A DNA stretch of 64,000 nucleotides from positions 10,990,420-11,054,419 of the forward strand of contig NC_044571.1 of assembly GCF_901933205.1 (NCBI RefSeq). The letters are read 5' to 3'. Made by a program: the position numbers and the translations under genes. A model generated the notes under the pieces. It ran no database searches. It was not told where the DNA came from and saw nothing but the letters and a program-made list of their open reading frames with translations. Source of the stretch: Camarhynchus parvulus (taxonomy: Eukaryota; Chordata; Aves; Passeriformes; Thraupidae). The stretch's first letter is position 1, and the number at the start of each line of letters is the position of its first letter. Positions 13,105 to 25,384 of this stretch are shown one piece after another.

Positions 13105-14815
13105 CATTTTTGCCTTGTCTCTTCATAGCAGAATAGTCAGACTTCCTCACTCCCAGACTTAGAGTTTTGGTGTATTTATGTCTCTCTCCACTCTGTTAAA
13201 TGGTCCAGAATTGTTGTTTGAAGGGTTATGATTTCTCCTACTAAGAATTTTTGTCTTTGAAATTCATCCAAAAAAGAATTGAGGTAGAACTATCAGAGAA
13301 CATCCTGTTCCCTTTGAAGTCAGCTGAAGGTTAGCCATTCATCCTCAGTGGAGTTAGGATTTTCTCTGTAAGGCTTTTGTATCAAACACATACTGAAGTT
13401 CTGTTGAATTGAGAGTGAGTTTAATATCATCTGAATTTGCTGAACTGGGCTCTGGAAATTCACTACTTAATTATTTATTTATGTTGGTGTGATCCTGAGG
13501 AACAGAACTAGAGCTGTAGTTTCTTTCCATGTTATTGAATCTGCATAATAATAAATTATTAGTATTTCTCTATATTCTCATATACCTCTGGTTGTAGTTC
13601 CTGATGTTTTACCATCTTCCTACAGCAGACCTATTTTAATCAGATTATCTCCTTATAGTGGAGAACTTATTCTATGTTTCAGTTTTCTATTGGAGTTTGA
13701 AACTTCTTGAAGAGTAAAAAATAAATGTACAAGGTATGGAGTGGTTCTTGCAACTAATTTTTTTTTTTATTGTATAAATATAAGAGGCAATAGGAAGGCT
13801 GCTTTCTGTCCTTCTTACTCAGATGCTAACCAGTTTTTGTTACCAGCTGCTTCTGACCTGAATTTTACAGAGCTGTTTTGGTTTTTTCTTGTTAGTATTT
13901 TATGCTTCTTGAAATATATTGACAGAATACATATTTTAAAATATATAGAATCAGTCTGATCTGTCAGCATCTTTGTGTAATGTGAGTACTACTTGAGGCC
14001 CATGTTTTAGAGGGGAAAAAATAATGTGTGTTTTTATCTAAGTGTTTATTTAATGTTACTTAATATGATGCATGGTGCAATAAGAACTGTAAGTGCTGCC
14101 AGACAAGTTTTCCAGCCTGGGAATTGAGGCTTCTCTCTCTTGCATGGTAGCAAATCACTTTTTTGCTAGGCCATGGAGTTCAGCCCTCAGAGGCTGATGC
14201 TCCAAATGAAAACTACACTAACAGTTTAATCGTATCCTTTGTGAGCCCTAATTGATTTCATGTAATGCCATCAGTGCATTTCACAGTCTTATTAAATCTA
14301 GTTGTTTCTGCAGTAAGTAAAGCTAAGAAAACAAGTGCCTTTAGAATATAATTAATTCCATAATCATTTTCAATTATACTTCACTGTCTTAGAAAGCAAA
14401 GATTTTTATCTTACTAAATTAAATCTGAGTAATTAATATACTATTTATTAAATTGTATTGTCAACTGCCTCGGAATTTTGAAAGAATATGTATTGGAATG
14501 CAAGAAAAAACTTAATTCTACATATTAAAGACCATGAAGTATGAAGAAGACAAAACAATAATCTTTTTGCTTCTTTTGGTAGAATAAGAGACTAGCTTTG
14601 TCTGTTTTGTTTAAGTTTTGATTTCAGGATTTCTTCTTTTTCTGACTTGTCTCTTCAACAGGAGTAACAGAATTGTTAAATATTATCTTCCCATGTCTTT
14701 TTGGGGCATTACTTGAATTATCCAAGGATTAGACTGGAATCTGTTCTGTGGTTTCAGAGAACTGAGGGGAAGGTGTTTGCTGGGTTGTTTGTTCTGTTGG
14801 ATTTTGTTTTGTATA

Positions 14816-15193
14816 TTCTTTCCTTTTTCTTTTTCTTTTTCTTTTTCTTTTTCTTTTTCTTTTTCTTTTTCTTTTTCTTTTTCTTTTTCTTTTTCTTTTT
14901 CTTTTTCTTTTTTTTCTTTTTCTTTTTCTTTTTCTTTTTCTTTTTCTTTTTCTTTTTTTTTTTTTTTTTTTTTCTTTTTTGTCTCCTTTTTCTTTTTCTT
15001 CTCCTTTTCCTTTTCTTTTTCTTCTCCTTTTCCTTTTTCTTTTTCTTCTCCTTTTTCTTTTTCTTTTTCTTCTCCTTTTTCTTTTGTTTCTTCTTCTTTT
15101 CTTTTTTTTTTTTTTTTTTTTTTTTTTCTTTTTCCTTTTTCTTTTTCTTTTTCTTATTCTTTTTCTTTCTTTTCTTTCTTTTCTTTTTTTTTT
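14816..15193. repeat. long homopyrimidine tract, (CTTTTT)n and derivatives
   Basis: This is 378 bases of almost only T and C. The first 165 (14816-14980) contain no purine, and only three purines interrupt the whole tract (G at 14981, G at 15086, A at 15156). The left part is a clean CTTTTT hexamer array. The middle has pure T runs (for example about 14953-14973), and the right part mixes CTTTTT, CTCCTTTT and CTTTCTTTT variants. All long open frames here, rich in Phe, Ser and Leu, are by-products of the repeat. Mirror-symmetric homopurine/homopyrimidine DNA of this kind can form triplex (H-DNA). Length in the assembly may be unreliable. Confidence 0.97.
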
Positions 15194-16945
15194 ACCTATT
15201 TAGAGGTCTAAGATACTTCCTTAAAATTTGATTGAGGGATATTTAGGAAAGCCGCTGGAGTGAATTAATCAGAATATTATTCTGTGGCTATAAATAATTT
15301 TTAATGATACCTCATATTTCTGTGATTGTTGAGTGCTGTTCAGCTTCCCTTCTCTTTAACCTGGTAACAGTTATGATTTACTCTCTGGAAAAATGATTGA
15401 CTTTAATGAAAATTTATCAGGAGATTAAAAATCACAAGTAAACACAAACTGTTTTCAATAGCAAAAAAGATAACCTGTAATTGATTGTAATTACAAATGG
15501 GTCTCCTTAATTTCATTAGTGATTGTTCTGTAGTTCACCATGTAATGTGATAATCTATGGTTATGATGAACATAGAGAAGATGTACACCTATAATATGTT
15601 TTTATATATTCTTAACCTATGGCAAAGCAAGCTGCAGAAAGGAGACAAAAGTGATGTGGGCAAGAAAAGCCTGTTGGAAAACATTCCCTCTAACTCTCTC
15701 TCTTTTTTATCCCATTAAGGGGCATTTTGGGAATGTAGGATCCCATAAGTGAATAGAGTATAAGAAGAGACAGAAACTTTTTTTTAAAAGGTTGATGAGA
15801 AGTTTTCTTACAGGATAGCACAGATCCCTTTGTGCTGATGTTGTCAGGTGCTTAATTAAAAAGGGGTTGTTTAAAGGTCCTGTACAGAAGACCATTTGTG
15901 TGATTTTGTTCCCCAGGGGATCATATTTCCTTTGTTTTTAGCAACTCTTCTCAGTCTCATAAAAAATGGTGTAGAATAGATGGGGGAGTAATATCCAAGA
16001 CTGATCTGAAACTTAAAGGATAAACATAGGGTTTGTTTGGTTTGTTTTTGGTTTTTTTTTTTTTCTCTTTTACTATTCAATAACAGTTGTGCTTTAAAAA
16101 TAAATGTATGGGACAAAGAGTCTAAATTCAAAAATATGTCTTCAAATTTATTTAGTATCTTTAGAAACAAAGAAAGTTCAGAGGAAAATGCTGTGAGAAG
16201 GGTTGATGATTTTTGTGATTTTCATAGAAGTCCAGTTTTTAAAAAGAAAATGTGTGAGAGGTATAAGGCTAGAAACAAGCCAGCCAATGAATAGTAGCAA
16301 AAATAAATAATTTTCTGTCTCTTGCTGCATTCATTTTCCTAAGCAGAGAAACACCAGAAACATATTTTCTTCTTTTGAAGAGATTTATAATACGAAAACT
16401 GTTCAGGAAAAAATTACTTGCATCTTGCTTAATAGAGGAGTAATAGTTCATTGAAGCATTTCCCCTTGGTCCTAACAGATTTTTAAGAAAAGACAAACTG
16501 TGGGCTTATCACTATGATCAGGAGATGATTTAGAATGTTCTAATTTTTGTATCTGAAGAAAGTGTCGTCATTTAGGAAACTGTGATTGCTAGGGAAAGAG
16601 CACGACTTTGTCCCTGTGAACACATTCTGAGCTCCAATCAGAGCATGGGGACATTGAGGGCTTTTGTTCTTCCTTCCTGCAGAAATAAAGAGAATCAGCA
16701 GAGAGCTGCCTTTTGTGTGTCTATTTTGGACCAGCTGTTGCACTTAATCTCTCTGTATGCCCAATTAAATCTGGAATATTAAAATTATATCACTGGCTAT
16801 TCGTTTGTTATAAATATGGATAGTGCAGCCAAGACAGAGATGCCCTTCAGCTTATCTGAAGAAGCCAAGTCAGCTCTCAGGCAGTAGATCAAGTTGTTGA
16901 GAATTTAAGGAAATGAGAAATGGAAGGCAGAGAGAAGCACTGCAC

Positions 16946-17330
16946 TGTTGAGGTTTAACCCCAGCCAGCAACTCAGTACCATCAACCACTTGCTCACTTC
17001 CCTACAGCAGGAAGAAGAATTGGAAAGAAAAGCTAAATCTGCTGGCTTTCTCCTCTAGAAAAGCTAAATAAGAACAATTTATTAACTGCGGGGGACGCGA
17101 GGGTTGGAATGACACTGAATATGCTACTAATATTATTATTAATATTAATTATAGCTATAAGGAGAGAGAGAGAGAGTAACAGAACCCAAGAGAGCCAAGT
17201 GATGCACAATCCAATTGCTCACCACCTGCTGACAGATACCCAGCCAACTCCCAAGTCTGTCTTTAGAGTACAAAATTTTGTACCAGCACTCCACAGTTTT
17301 CCTGGTTCCTCACTCAGAATGAGAGGATAA
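16946..17330 (-). mobile_element. endogenous retrovirus LTR fragment (antisense, 5'-truncated)
   Basis: On the minus strand this matches the R-U5 end of a widespread avian LTR family. In + strand order the words are TGTTGAGGTTTAACCCCAGC, then CAGCAACTCAGTACCA, then the inverse of an AATAAA signal (TTTATT at 17078-17083), a short ATT/AAT-rich run, a GA run (17161-17177), and AAGTGATGCACAATCCAATT with GCTCACCACCTGCTGACAGA. The U3 part with its promoter is missing, so it is a dead fragment. The right border is approximate. The 16946 border (TGTTGAGG, the inverse of a CA-ending LTR) is the natural 3' end. I saw no gag, pol or env next to it. Confidence 0.75.
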
Positions 17331-18865
17331 GAGCCTATGGGCATTTGTCAGCTACATGTGGATGCTGATCTCGAGTGGTTTGGATACTGATGTTGTAGCT
17401 CTAAGTTTGCTTTCAATTTGAGGCTTTCTAGACATTTGCAACAAAATTATTTCAGAGGTAGAGTTGCACACAGGTGAGCAATCTCCAGTACTGTAGGATC
17501 AACTTGGTCAAGAACATTTTCCAACAAGCCAGACAAAATAGTGATAGTAGGACATAAGTTTGCATATATAAAGATCACTCCAAAAATTTATATCCACATC
17601 TATATGCCAGTAATATACAACAGAGAAAACTTAGTACCTCTGTTCAGATGGTCAAAATAAAAGGCACATTTATGCAGAAATGTTACTGCAAAAATCCTAA
17701 GTGTCCCTTACCTTGGTGTTAAGCTAGTTGACATCCAGAAAAACACAGGAAAGCAGTACTTAAAATGCTGTCTCAATGTAGTTTTCCCCACTGAATGTTG
17801 TAACAGGCATTCCAGAGTTAATCTGAGCATTCATCACTTACTAGCATGTATTAATAACTTTAACTGGCACTGAAGAAGATAGTACCCAGGTTCTGAAAGA
17901 AAGTTTCTCTAACCAGCAATCCCAAAATTAATGAATATGATTTATTTTGAATTTGCATTTCAAAATTTTATCAATACTAGTTGCTTTAAGAATTTAATTT
18001 TCATATCTGTGACATCGCTTTGTGTTCCAACTTTATCTGAGGTTAAAATATTCTCCCTCTTTGATAGGTTCTTTATCAGTCCAAGTTAGAGCAGCTAAAG
18101 AAGAGTTACCAGTGAGGGCTGAAATTTATTTAGTAGTAAAAATGAAATATTCCAATAAAAATTTGCAATTCTTCCTTTTTCATATTCATAAAAGGGATAT
18201 AGACCTTATGAAAACGGTGCAAACTTTTTCCAGCATTAACAGGATGATGCATGTAGTTCAAATTTTCTGTGATAGTTGCCTGAATATAGGAAATTCAGGG
18301 AACTTTTTAAATTTTATTTTATTTTTTATTGTATGGAATATACTGTTAGAAAAGAGAAAATACAGTTATAGAGATAGAACCACATGAACCATAGAAGCAA
18401 AACCATTTCCTGATACTTTGTCAGCCAGTAGTCCAGGATATTTTATTTTATATCTCAGGGAGATAACTTTAGATCACTACAGTCTGCAGATGGAAGTGTG
18501 ATTTAGTGATCTATTGAACACTGAATGATACAGACTTGCTTTACTTTTACTGCTCTTAAAGAAACGCCTGGGGAACAGCAATGTGTTGGTTTGTGCTCTG
18601 CAGTTACTGCATGGCCTGTTACCTGAGCATCTCAAAGCATTATTCACACACTGACCCTCACCATCTATCTCATATTGTGAATAAGCATTGCAATTTGAAA
18701 TACACAGATACTCATAAAATGTGAATCATTCATTCCAAATTATGTAGCAAACACTACAGCTGAAGAAAAATCTGATATTCACACTTTCAGAGCCTCTAAA
18801 AACACTGCATTCATAGTGTTGTATGGGATTTGGTAGTGCTGAATGAAGCACGCCTGCAATAATTT

Positions 18866-18900
18866 CAATCACAGAATTACAGAACATTCTGAGATGATAA
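18866..18900 (-). mobile_element. short CR1/SINE 3'-tail fragment
   Basis: On the minus strand the sequence reads CATCTCAGAATGTTCTGTAA followed by TTCTGTGATT. This closely resembles the CTCAGAATATTCTGTGATT tail of the SINE at 9.38 kb, with a second copy of the terminal ATTCTGTG unit. Only about 35 bases are recognisable, so it could be a chance match or a very truncated CR1. Confidence 0.45.
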
Positions 18901-21900
18901 CTTAATTTTACTGTCCTTTTCTTCATGAACACTTGTGTACTGCTGTGTTTAAAAAATATTAGCTTTAAAAGTTCTCAGCACGACGACAATGTCCTGAAAC
19001 GGAGGCAGGTAACTTTCTCTTTTTGTGCATTTTTTTTTTAAACCCTTAAAAACACCTTCCTGGTATAAATTTTCACACATTGCTTGACTCACTTCCCCTG
19101 GCATGCCACCATTATTCCCTCAACTCAAAGCCTTCAGCTGACATGTACTTAAAAGAGCATCATAACTTCTGCCCTGCAACAAAGCTAATACAACAACTAG
19201 AGTTGGTGAGTGCACTGTCACTGATGCCACTAGCTCCTAAAAATCAAATTTACAGGGATGTTTGGGGACCAACTTGCCTATTTTTAGACATAAATAATTT
19301 AAAGCTTTTGTTAAATTAAAATAGTCTGAGTTATAGGGGATTTACTGTTGTAGTCAGGAGAAATAGTTTACTCTGACCTTGGTCTGGTACAACAGATGTG
19401 TATAGGCAAGGGAGCAGGAGCTGGATTCCAGAAATGCTGCGTCCATGTTTTGTAGATGGAGTGTAGTTTGCCTGTCCTCTGGGTGTCTAGATAAAAATAA
19501 AATGAATCCCACCTTTAATGTTTCTTTCTTGAATAAGAAGCTTTTGGTTATACACTCTGTGATTGTTTTTATATCATAGTATAACAGATTAAATCATTAT
19601 TATCCCATTATTTTTTTTCTTACTGTTTGCACTCACTATGAAATTAAATATACTTGGATAATATAGACTAAAGAGAAAATATCTTTATTTTGGTTTTGTG
19701 CAATAATGTCTCGTTCAATATACATATTTCTTTAACCCCTATGATTCTGTGTAATTTAACATATGCTGGATTTGATGCTCAGTTTTGTTCTTCTTGTTTA
19801 GACCTTCTTTTTTCATTCTATCTTCATACTTTTGTAGTAAGAAAGCCAAGTAGAGTGACGTTTATTGATATGCTGCAGAACAGTCAATGCAGCTGAATGT
19901 TTATTGCATGTTAGCTGAATCAAAATTTAAAATGCAACGTACTACATAATTTCTGGTGGAATTTTGGTATTGGTATGCTTATAAAGAAGCACATTTCTGT
20001 AGACTGAAAGAATTATGTCCCATAAGATTTCTGTGCATCATAGAAGTGCCAGAAGATTCTTCATGATGTAAACTTCATTCTTTGAAGTTTATTCTTGAAT
20101 AAAATGCTTTCATTCTTGAATGAAATGCTGTATTTTTTTATGAAGTCCAGGAGTTTCTCTAAAACACTAATTCTGACGTTGAGTAATCCTTCAAATTGCT
20201 CTCTCTTTAAATATCTTTTTCATATCTGTGCTTGTGTTTTGTTTTTTTTTTTTTAATCTCACTGTGTATTTGCAGAATGTTGTTATTTTTAGAGCATTGC
20301 TATGTATTTATAGGAATGCAGGTGTACAGTAGTTAAAAATGTGCCCTTCATATTATGAAGGAACTGCATGAGAAAAAAAATGTTTTATGTGATTCTGCAA
20401 AGGCTATTAACTACCATGGTGCACACTGTAAATTGAATTAGAATAATGCTATAAAGCATATCTTAGAATTGTGCTCTAAAGAACTGGAAAAAAATACATT
20501 TAGATCATGAAATTGTATTCCATTTCCAAGTTGTGTTGAATAAATGTAATGCTGGTTTTGAGCTAAAAGTGGTAAATAGGTCAACAGAGACTTTTCCAGG
20601 TAAAATATTTTCTGTGTCTTATTTTCTTTTAATGCATATTGCTAGTATCTTTAGGTGTCATTTCTAGGTAATTAATCTTTAGTTAAAAAAAAAAGAAAAA
20701 AACCAAATTCTTTCATTGCAGTTATTTTAAATTAGAAATGTAGCCTGACCACAAGCCATGTTTATGCCCACATAGACTAAGGCTGGGAAACAGATCCAGG
20801 TTCACTGTCCTGCAGCTGAGTGTTTCCTGCTGGCAGCCCCCTGGGGACACATTCTAATGCAGCCTAAGCAGTGCCATGATGTGGAGAGCTCTTGTAGGTG
20901 GCAACAGGTGCAACTGAGGTGAAAATCCAGTCCATTTTTAAGCTTTAAAAAAAACCTGAGGAATTGGTTTGTAGTGAGGCATTCAATAGCTTTTTTGGAT
21001 TTTGAATGAAAAATAAGTCCTTTTTTGAACAAAATGGTTGGGAAAAGCAAATAAGATGTCAAAGGATTAAAAATTTAATAGAAATATGGCAGTTCTTGTA
21101 ACATTAGTCTCTCAGGGAGGATATTTTTTTCCTGTAGTGGTTGTCCTTGCCTGTACTCTGACTGACTTTTTCTGTTCTTACTATCCTCTGCTGCAATTTA
21201 ACTATATGGTTGTCAAAAAACTTGTTAAGTCAGTGCCACTTGGCAAAACTTGTTGTGGTAGGTTGTTTTTTTTTTTGTTTTCTCACTTCCACCAGTGATC
21301 CGGGGTTTAGGGTGATATCATCACTTTCCAAGGAGTACAACCCCTTCACGACAGGAAACAGGATTAGAACAAGAGATCAGCACTTGAAAATTTCATGACC
21401 TCCTCTGATTAATTACAGCTTGAGAAGTTATGTCTGCTAGAATCGAGTATCCTAGAATCTCCATAACTAGGCAGGAAATCTATTGAGATATGTGAAGACC
21501 AGCACAGATGTGTAGACTTAACATAGGTGTGCATCAAAGTGCGTTCATTCCACTTGAAGTAATGCACATTACCAAATGACCTTAGTAAGCATTTTCAGAT
21601 CTTAAAAAAGTATTTAGGTATCATGTTGATGTTAAACAAATATGCATGTGATACAATAGGTAAGTTACCTTGACATTTTTGTGCTAATAACAATGTCATA
21701 CTTAGCTGCTCATGTTTCTAAATCCATATTTTGCTCAAGTTCAAAGCAAAAATATCAGTGAATACATGACACCTACATTGCGCATGAATGCTGATATAAC
21801 ACAGATCTGCTTTAATGTTTTTTTTAGGATGAGAGTTGCTGAAATCTTTAGTGTTCTTTCCCAATCTGAGTTAGACCTTCCCCAAAAATAATATAGCCTT

Positions 21901-22483
21901 TGTCTTTAAAAGCTGTACTTTATCCTGTAACTGATAGAGATCATCCTTGTAATTTATCACATTCAAATTAAAAATAAAATAATACATAAAAAAAAACACA
22001 AAGCCCACCACAACCTTTACTGTTATAAGGGTTTAAGATGTTGAGCACAATCTCCAAATTTCAAGTAGTGAAAGTTAATCACTGAATTTATTGTATCATG
22101 CAGTAGTCCGGAACTATTTTGTGATTTCTAAAAATAAACAAGTATTTCCACTGTACTGTAAAACAATAACCTTTAATTAAAACAAAACCAGGGAATTACT
22201 TCTGATTTTCCATTGTGCATATTTTAGGCATAGTACTTTGAAAGAAGTGCTTTTGCTTGATTTTGTGTCAGACTGATTCCACTTTGTACTTCTCAGGTGA
22301 AAACAAAAAAGAGAATCCTACCTGACAGACATACAGTACAAGTTTTGTAGCTAATATATCAGCAAAGTTACCTTGACTGGTACATGAAAAATATTTTGTG
22401 TGATTTTTTTAATATTTTGATTTAATGATTAAGGTTTGTTTTTTTCCAAAGAGCGCTGTATTTGATTATTTGTACTTGTGCAG

Positions 22484-22673
22484 GGTTTGTGAACGTGAAG
22501 CAGCTCTGGAATCAGCCCTAAGAATGTTGCAGCAATTCTACCTGGATCTCGAAAAGTTCCTTGCGTGGCTCACAGAAGCTGAAACAACTGCAAATGTCCT
22601 GCAGGATGCTACACACAAAGAAAAGACACTAGAGGATGCCAAAATGGTTCGGGACCTCATGAAACAGTGGCAG
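22484..22673 (+). CDS. DMD: dystrophin exon 55 (internal coding exon)
   Basis: This is the next internal exon of dystrophin, encoding about 63 residues that finish spectrin repeat 21 and begin repeat 22 of the rod. It opens after TACTTGTGCAG with G-GTT-TGT-GAA, completing the Arg codon split with exon 54. It ends CAGTGGCAG before a textbook donor GTAAGC, in phase 0. The 190-bp length equals human exon 55. The core LEKFLAWLTEAETTANVLQ is identical to human as I recall it. Changes lie in the helix start (VCEREAALESALRMLQQF) and in the last 20 residues. Trp at the WLTEAE and MKQWQ positions fits the spectrin-repeat helix A and B pattern. Together the two exons keep one open frame of 115 codons with no stop or indel, so this is an intact gene. 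Confidence 0.97.
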
Positions 22674-23176
22674 GTAAGCCAAGCACTTCAGTATAGAGGC
22701 ATTTGACAAACATAAGAGTTTATCAAGCATATCTGATATTTATGGAAGTTATATAATTTGCATCAAGTTTATCCTTGGTAGCTTAACTGAATTAGTTTTT
22801 CTCCATTACTTTCAAATACATGAAGAAATGGTAATTTGGGAGTCTATTGTCAACACGCTCCATTGCGGTAATAAAAAGAGATAACGATGCAAATTTTCAT
22901 AGTAAATGCCTGGACAGTTCTCATACAGTTATTTTCCTCTGGGGGAAAAAAATCTTAAAGAAAGATAATATTGTATTTATTGTTCCAGAGAATCCTGAGG
23001 AGAAAGAAAATTAATTAGTTGAGATGGAGCTGTTGAACTATGTTGTTATACTTCCATTGCATTTTCTTTACTACAGTTATTGAGAGGAATACAGATATGT
23101 CTGCTTGAGGTCTTAAATTTCTTAAATAAGAGGTTGATTGGACATTTGGAAGGCAGGGCCCTTTATTCCAGTATTG

Positions 23177-23383
23177 ATAGAATCATGTAAAAGTTTAGGC
23201 TGGGAAAGACCTTTAAGATCATCAAGTCAACCATTAACCCAGAACTGCCATGGCCATCACTAAACCACGTCCTCAAGTGCCACATCTACACATCTTTTAG
23301 TAGCTCCAGGGATGCTGACTCGGCCCCTGCCCTGGGCAGCCTCTTCCAAAGCTCAGTGACCTTTTCAGTGAAGAAATTTCACT
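23177..23383 (-). mobile_element. CR1 LINE, 3'-end fragment (antisense)
   Basis: This is a typical avian CR1 3' end in reverse orientation. It opens with GATAGAATCATG (remains of the ATTCTATG terminal repeat), then GGCTGGGAAAGACCTTTAAG, ATCATCAAGTCAACCATTAA, CCATCACTAAACCACGTCC, AAGTGCCACATCTACACATC, CTCCAGGGATGCTGACTC and CCTGGGCAGCCTCTTCCAA, ending at TTTTCAGTGAAGAAATTTC. The order matches the family throughout. It is 5'-truncated to about 200 bp and has no coding capacity. Confidence 0.94.
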
Positions 23384-24339
23384 CATAGTGCATTATTTTG
23401 GTTTTGACAGGAAGTTCAAAACTGGAGATTTAAGGCTCTGGATAGTCTATGCCTTAATTTATTTAATGATGAAAAGCATACTGTGAAAAATTTAGCTATA
23501 AGTGATTAAAAAAAAAAGGAGTAAATTCATATAACAGTTCAAGAATTCTTAGCTGCAAAATAAATTCCTTCATTATGATGGGTGATATTTGCAGAGTCAT
23601 AACCCAGTGCTCTGTATCAAGTCTTTATTGTGAAAGGTTTTTGTACAAACAAGTGTATTTTCCTGATAGTGGAGCAAATATTGTCTATCTATTTGCTAAA
23701 AATGCATAATGGAGCACAATTTTATCAGTAGAACAGTTTTATGATGCCAGCTGAATGATCAGGAAAGAGAGTATGGCTTTTCATTCTGTTTCTCAGGTAT
23801 TGCTGCATTGATTCTTTCAGGCTTCACACCCTGCTTGTGGGAGTTCTCTCTCACAATGCACTTTGATGTATAAAGATGAAAAGCAAGAACATGACATAAA
23901 TGTGTAGTTTGCAAACAGTTTATGCATATGAAAGATTCAGAGAAAAAGGAGCTTTACTAAGTCACAGAAGTCTCCAAAGTATGCATTTATGTTCTTTGTG
24001 GAAAGAGGCTATTGCTCACTAATGCATACAATCAGCCACACAAAGCCTAAATAGTGATAAGCCTTTTTTTAAACTCTGTATTGTGGGTCAGAAATATACT
24101 TACCCTACATAACACATCAGGCAAAGACTGAGAATCAGTATATTCCAAGAAACTCACTATGTAAATTGTACCTGTATCAAAACAGACATATTCAAATACA
24201 GTCCATGTCCTCAATATGCTTTGTTATCATCAGTACATGTAGTAAAATTGCAAGCCCTGCCCTAGCATAGGAAAAAATTCTAAATTCTTTCAGTCAGAAT
24301 TAGAATTTTCCAACTTACTTTTTTTTCCCTTACAAAATC

Positions 24340-24363
24340 TTTTTTTTTTTTTTTTTTTTTTTT
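24340..24363. repeat. poly-T run (24 T)
   Basis: This is an uninterrupted run of 24 T after TACAAAATC and before CCTCTCACC. No retrogene body was recognised on its 3' side on the minus strand. Confidence 0.95.
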
Positions 24364-24719
24364 CCTCTCACCAATCAGGCTGAATTCAGATCCTAGGAGG
24401 TAAAATAAAATGGTGTTTTCTAATTAAATACCAGTGTCTCATGAGTCTTTGGAAAGAAACTTTGACTTCCTGGGTTTATTAGAATGCATAAAAGTTATGG
24501 TCAAATATAACAAATGGATTTAGATCTACAGTCTCTGTCTTGCTCTTCACACAGTTTCACAGAATTGGATAATGTGAAAACAGTCACTAGGACTCTGGAA
24601 ATGCTACAATTCTGTTTTAATCTGATGTTTTTAACCATGAGTTGTCAACCAGTATTTTGATAAATAGTTTTCCACACAAATAATGAAAAACCTAAGTTTC
24701 TGAGTTCAGTAGTAGCTTT

Positions 24720-24749
24720 GTATCCTTGTCACTGCAGATACAAGGATAC
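24720..24749. repeat. 10-bp perfect inverted repeat
   Basis: GTATCCTTGT and ACAAGGATAC are exact reverse complements around a 10-base loop (CACTGCAGAT). This is a small hairpin with no family recognised. Confidence 0.75.
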
Positions 24750-25384
24750 TTTTAGCGATGCATTGGCTTCCTGCTTTACACTCTCCAATTTTATCTTATT
24801 CCTTTAAACAATTAGGAAAATAATGACTTGCTGTACAGAAACTTTTTATATAGCAGCAGTTGCTTGTCTAGGAAAATATCACATTTGAGGCATTAGTTTT
24901 CCTTTTCATGTTCAGAAACCATTAACTCAATTGTCACTAATAAAGATTAATCTTTCCTTAGTAGTTAGCAGTTCATTCAGTAGCAGAAGGAGAAAGGTGA
25001 GACTTATATAACTGCACATTCTAATTACCCAGTGATGTAATTATATTAAAATGTTGCATTATAAACACCCTGTTTGTTTGTACAAGCATGCATTTGCATG
25101 CATCATTTGTCTGAACTGACAGCAATGTAACAGTGGAGGTGATTCACACAGAATACTTTCTGGAGAATTTTCAAGGATACAAACCCATTACTCCAAGGAG
25201 TTGTGTAATTACGTGCTGCTTTTTTGCTTTTTTGCTTTTTTTTTTCTAGTTGAAATACATCATGTGTCCTCATGAGGCCTGCTTTGTTAAGTAACCATAT
25301 GAAGGAGATGAAAATTAATTTCACTTTCTGCTTTCATACTTCTAGTGATACAAACTCTCAGCTGTGTTAATTATAATTGTGGGT

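Larger units (their letters stand above)
2697..22483 (+). other. DMD: DMD intron 54 (complete, 19,787 bp)
   Basis: This intron runs from the donor GTAGGA to the acceptor TTGTGCAG. It splits an Arg codon in phase 2: AG at the end of exon 54 plus G at the start of exon 55. Recognised contents are a CR1 3' end near 4.7 kb, a tRNA-Ile SINE at 9.38-9.48 kb, hairpins at 10.08 and 12.73 kb, (TA)19 at 13.06 kb, a pyrimidine tract at 14.8-15.2 kb, an antisense LTR piece at 16.95-17.33 kb and a CR1/SINE tail at 18.87 kb. I recognised nothing in 2697-4689, 4828-9377, 9481-13062 (apart from the hairpins), 13101-14815, 15194-16945, 17331-18865 and 18901-22483. These are plain AT-rich intron with short chance open frames. 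Confidence 0.9.

Noticed and set aside
14701..15231. Open frames of 176, 144 and 74 codons made mostly of Phe, Ser and Leu
   Set aside because: They are frame readings of the CTTTTT/poly-T tract and contain no sequence beyond it that resembles a protein.
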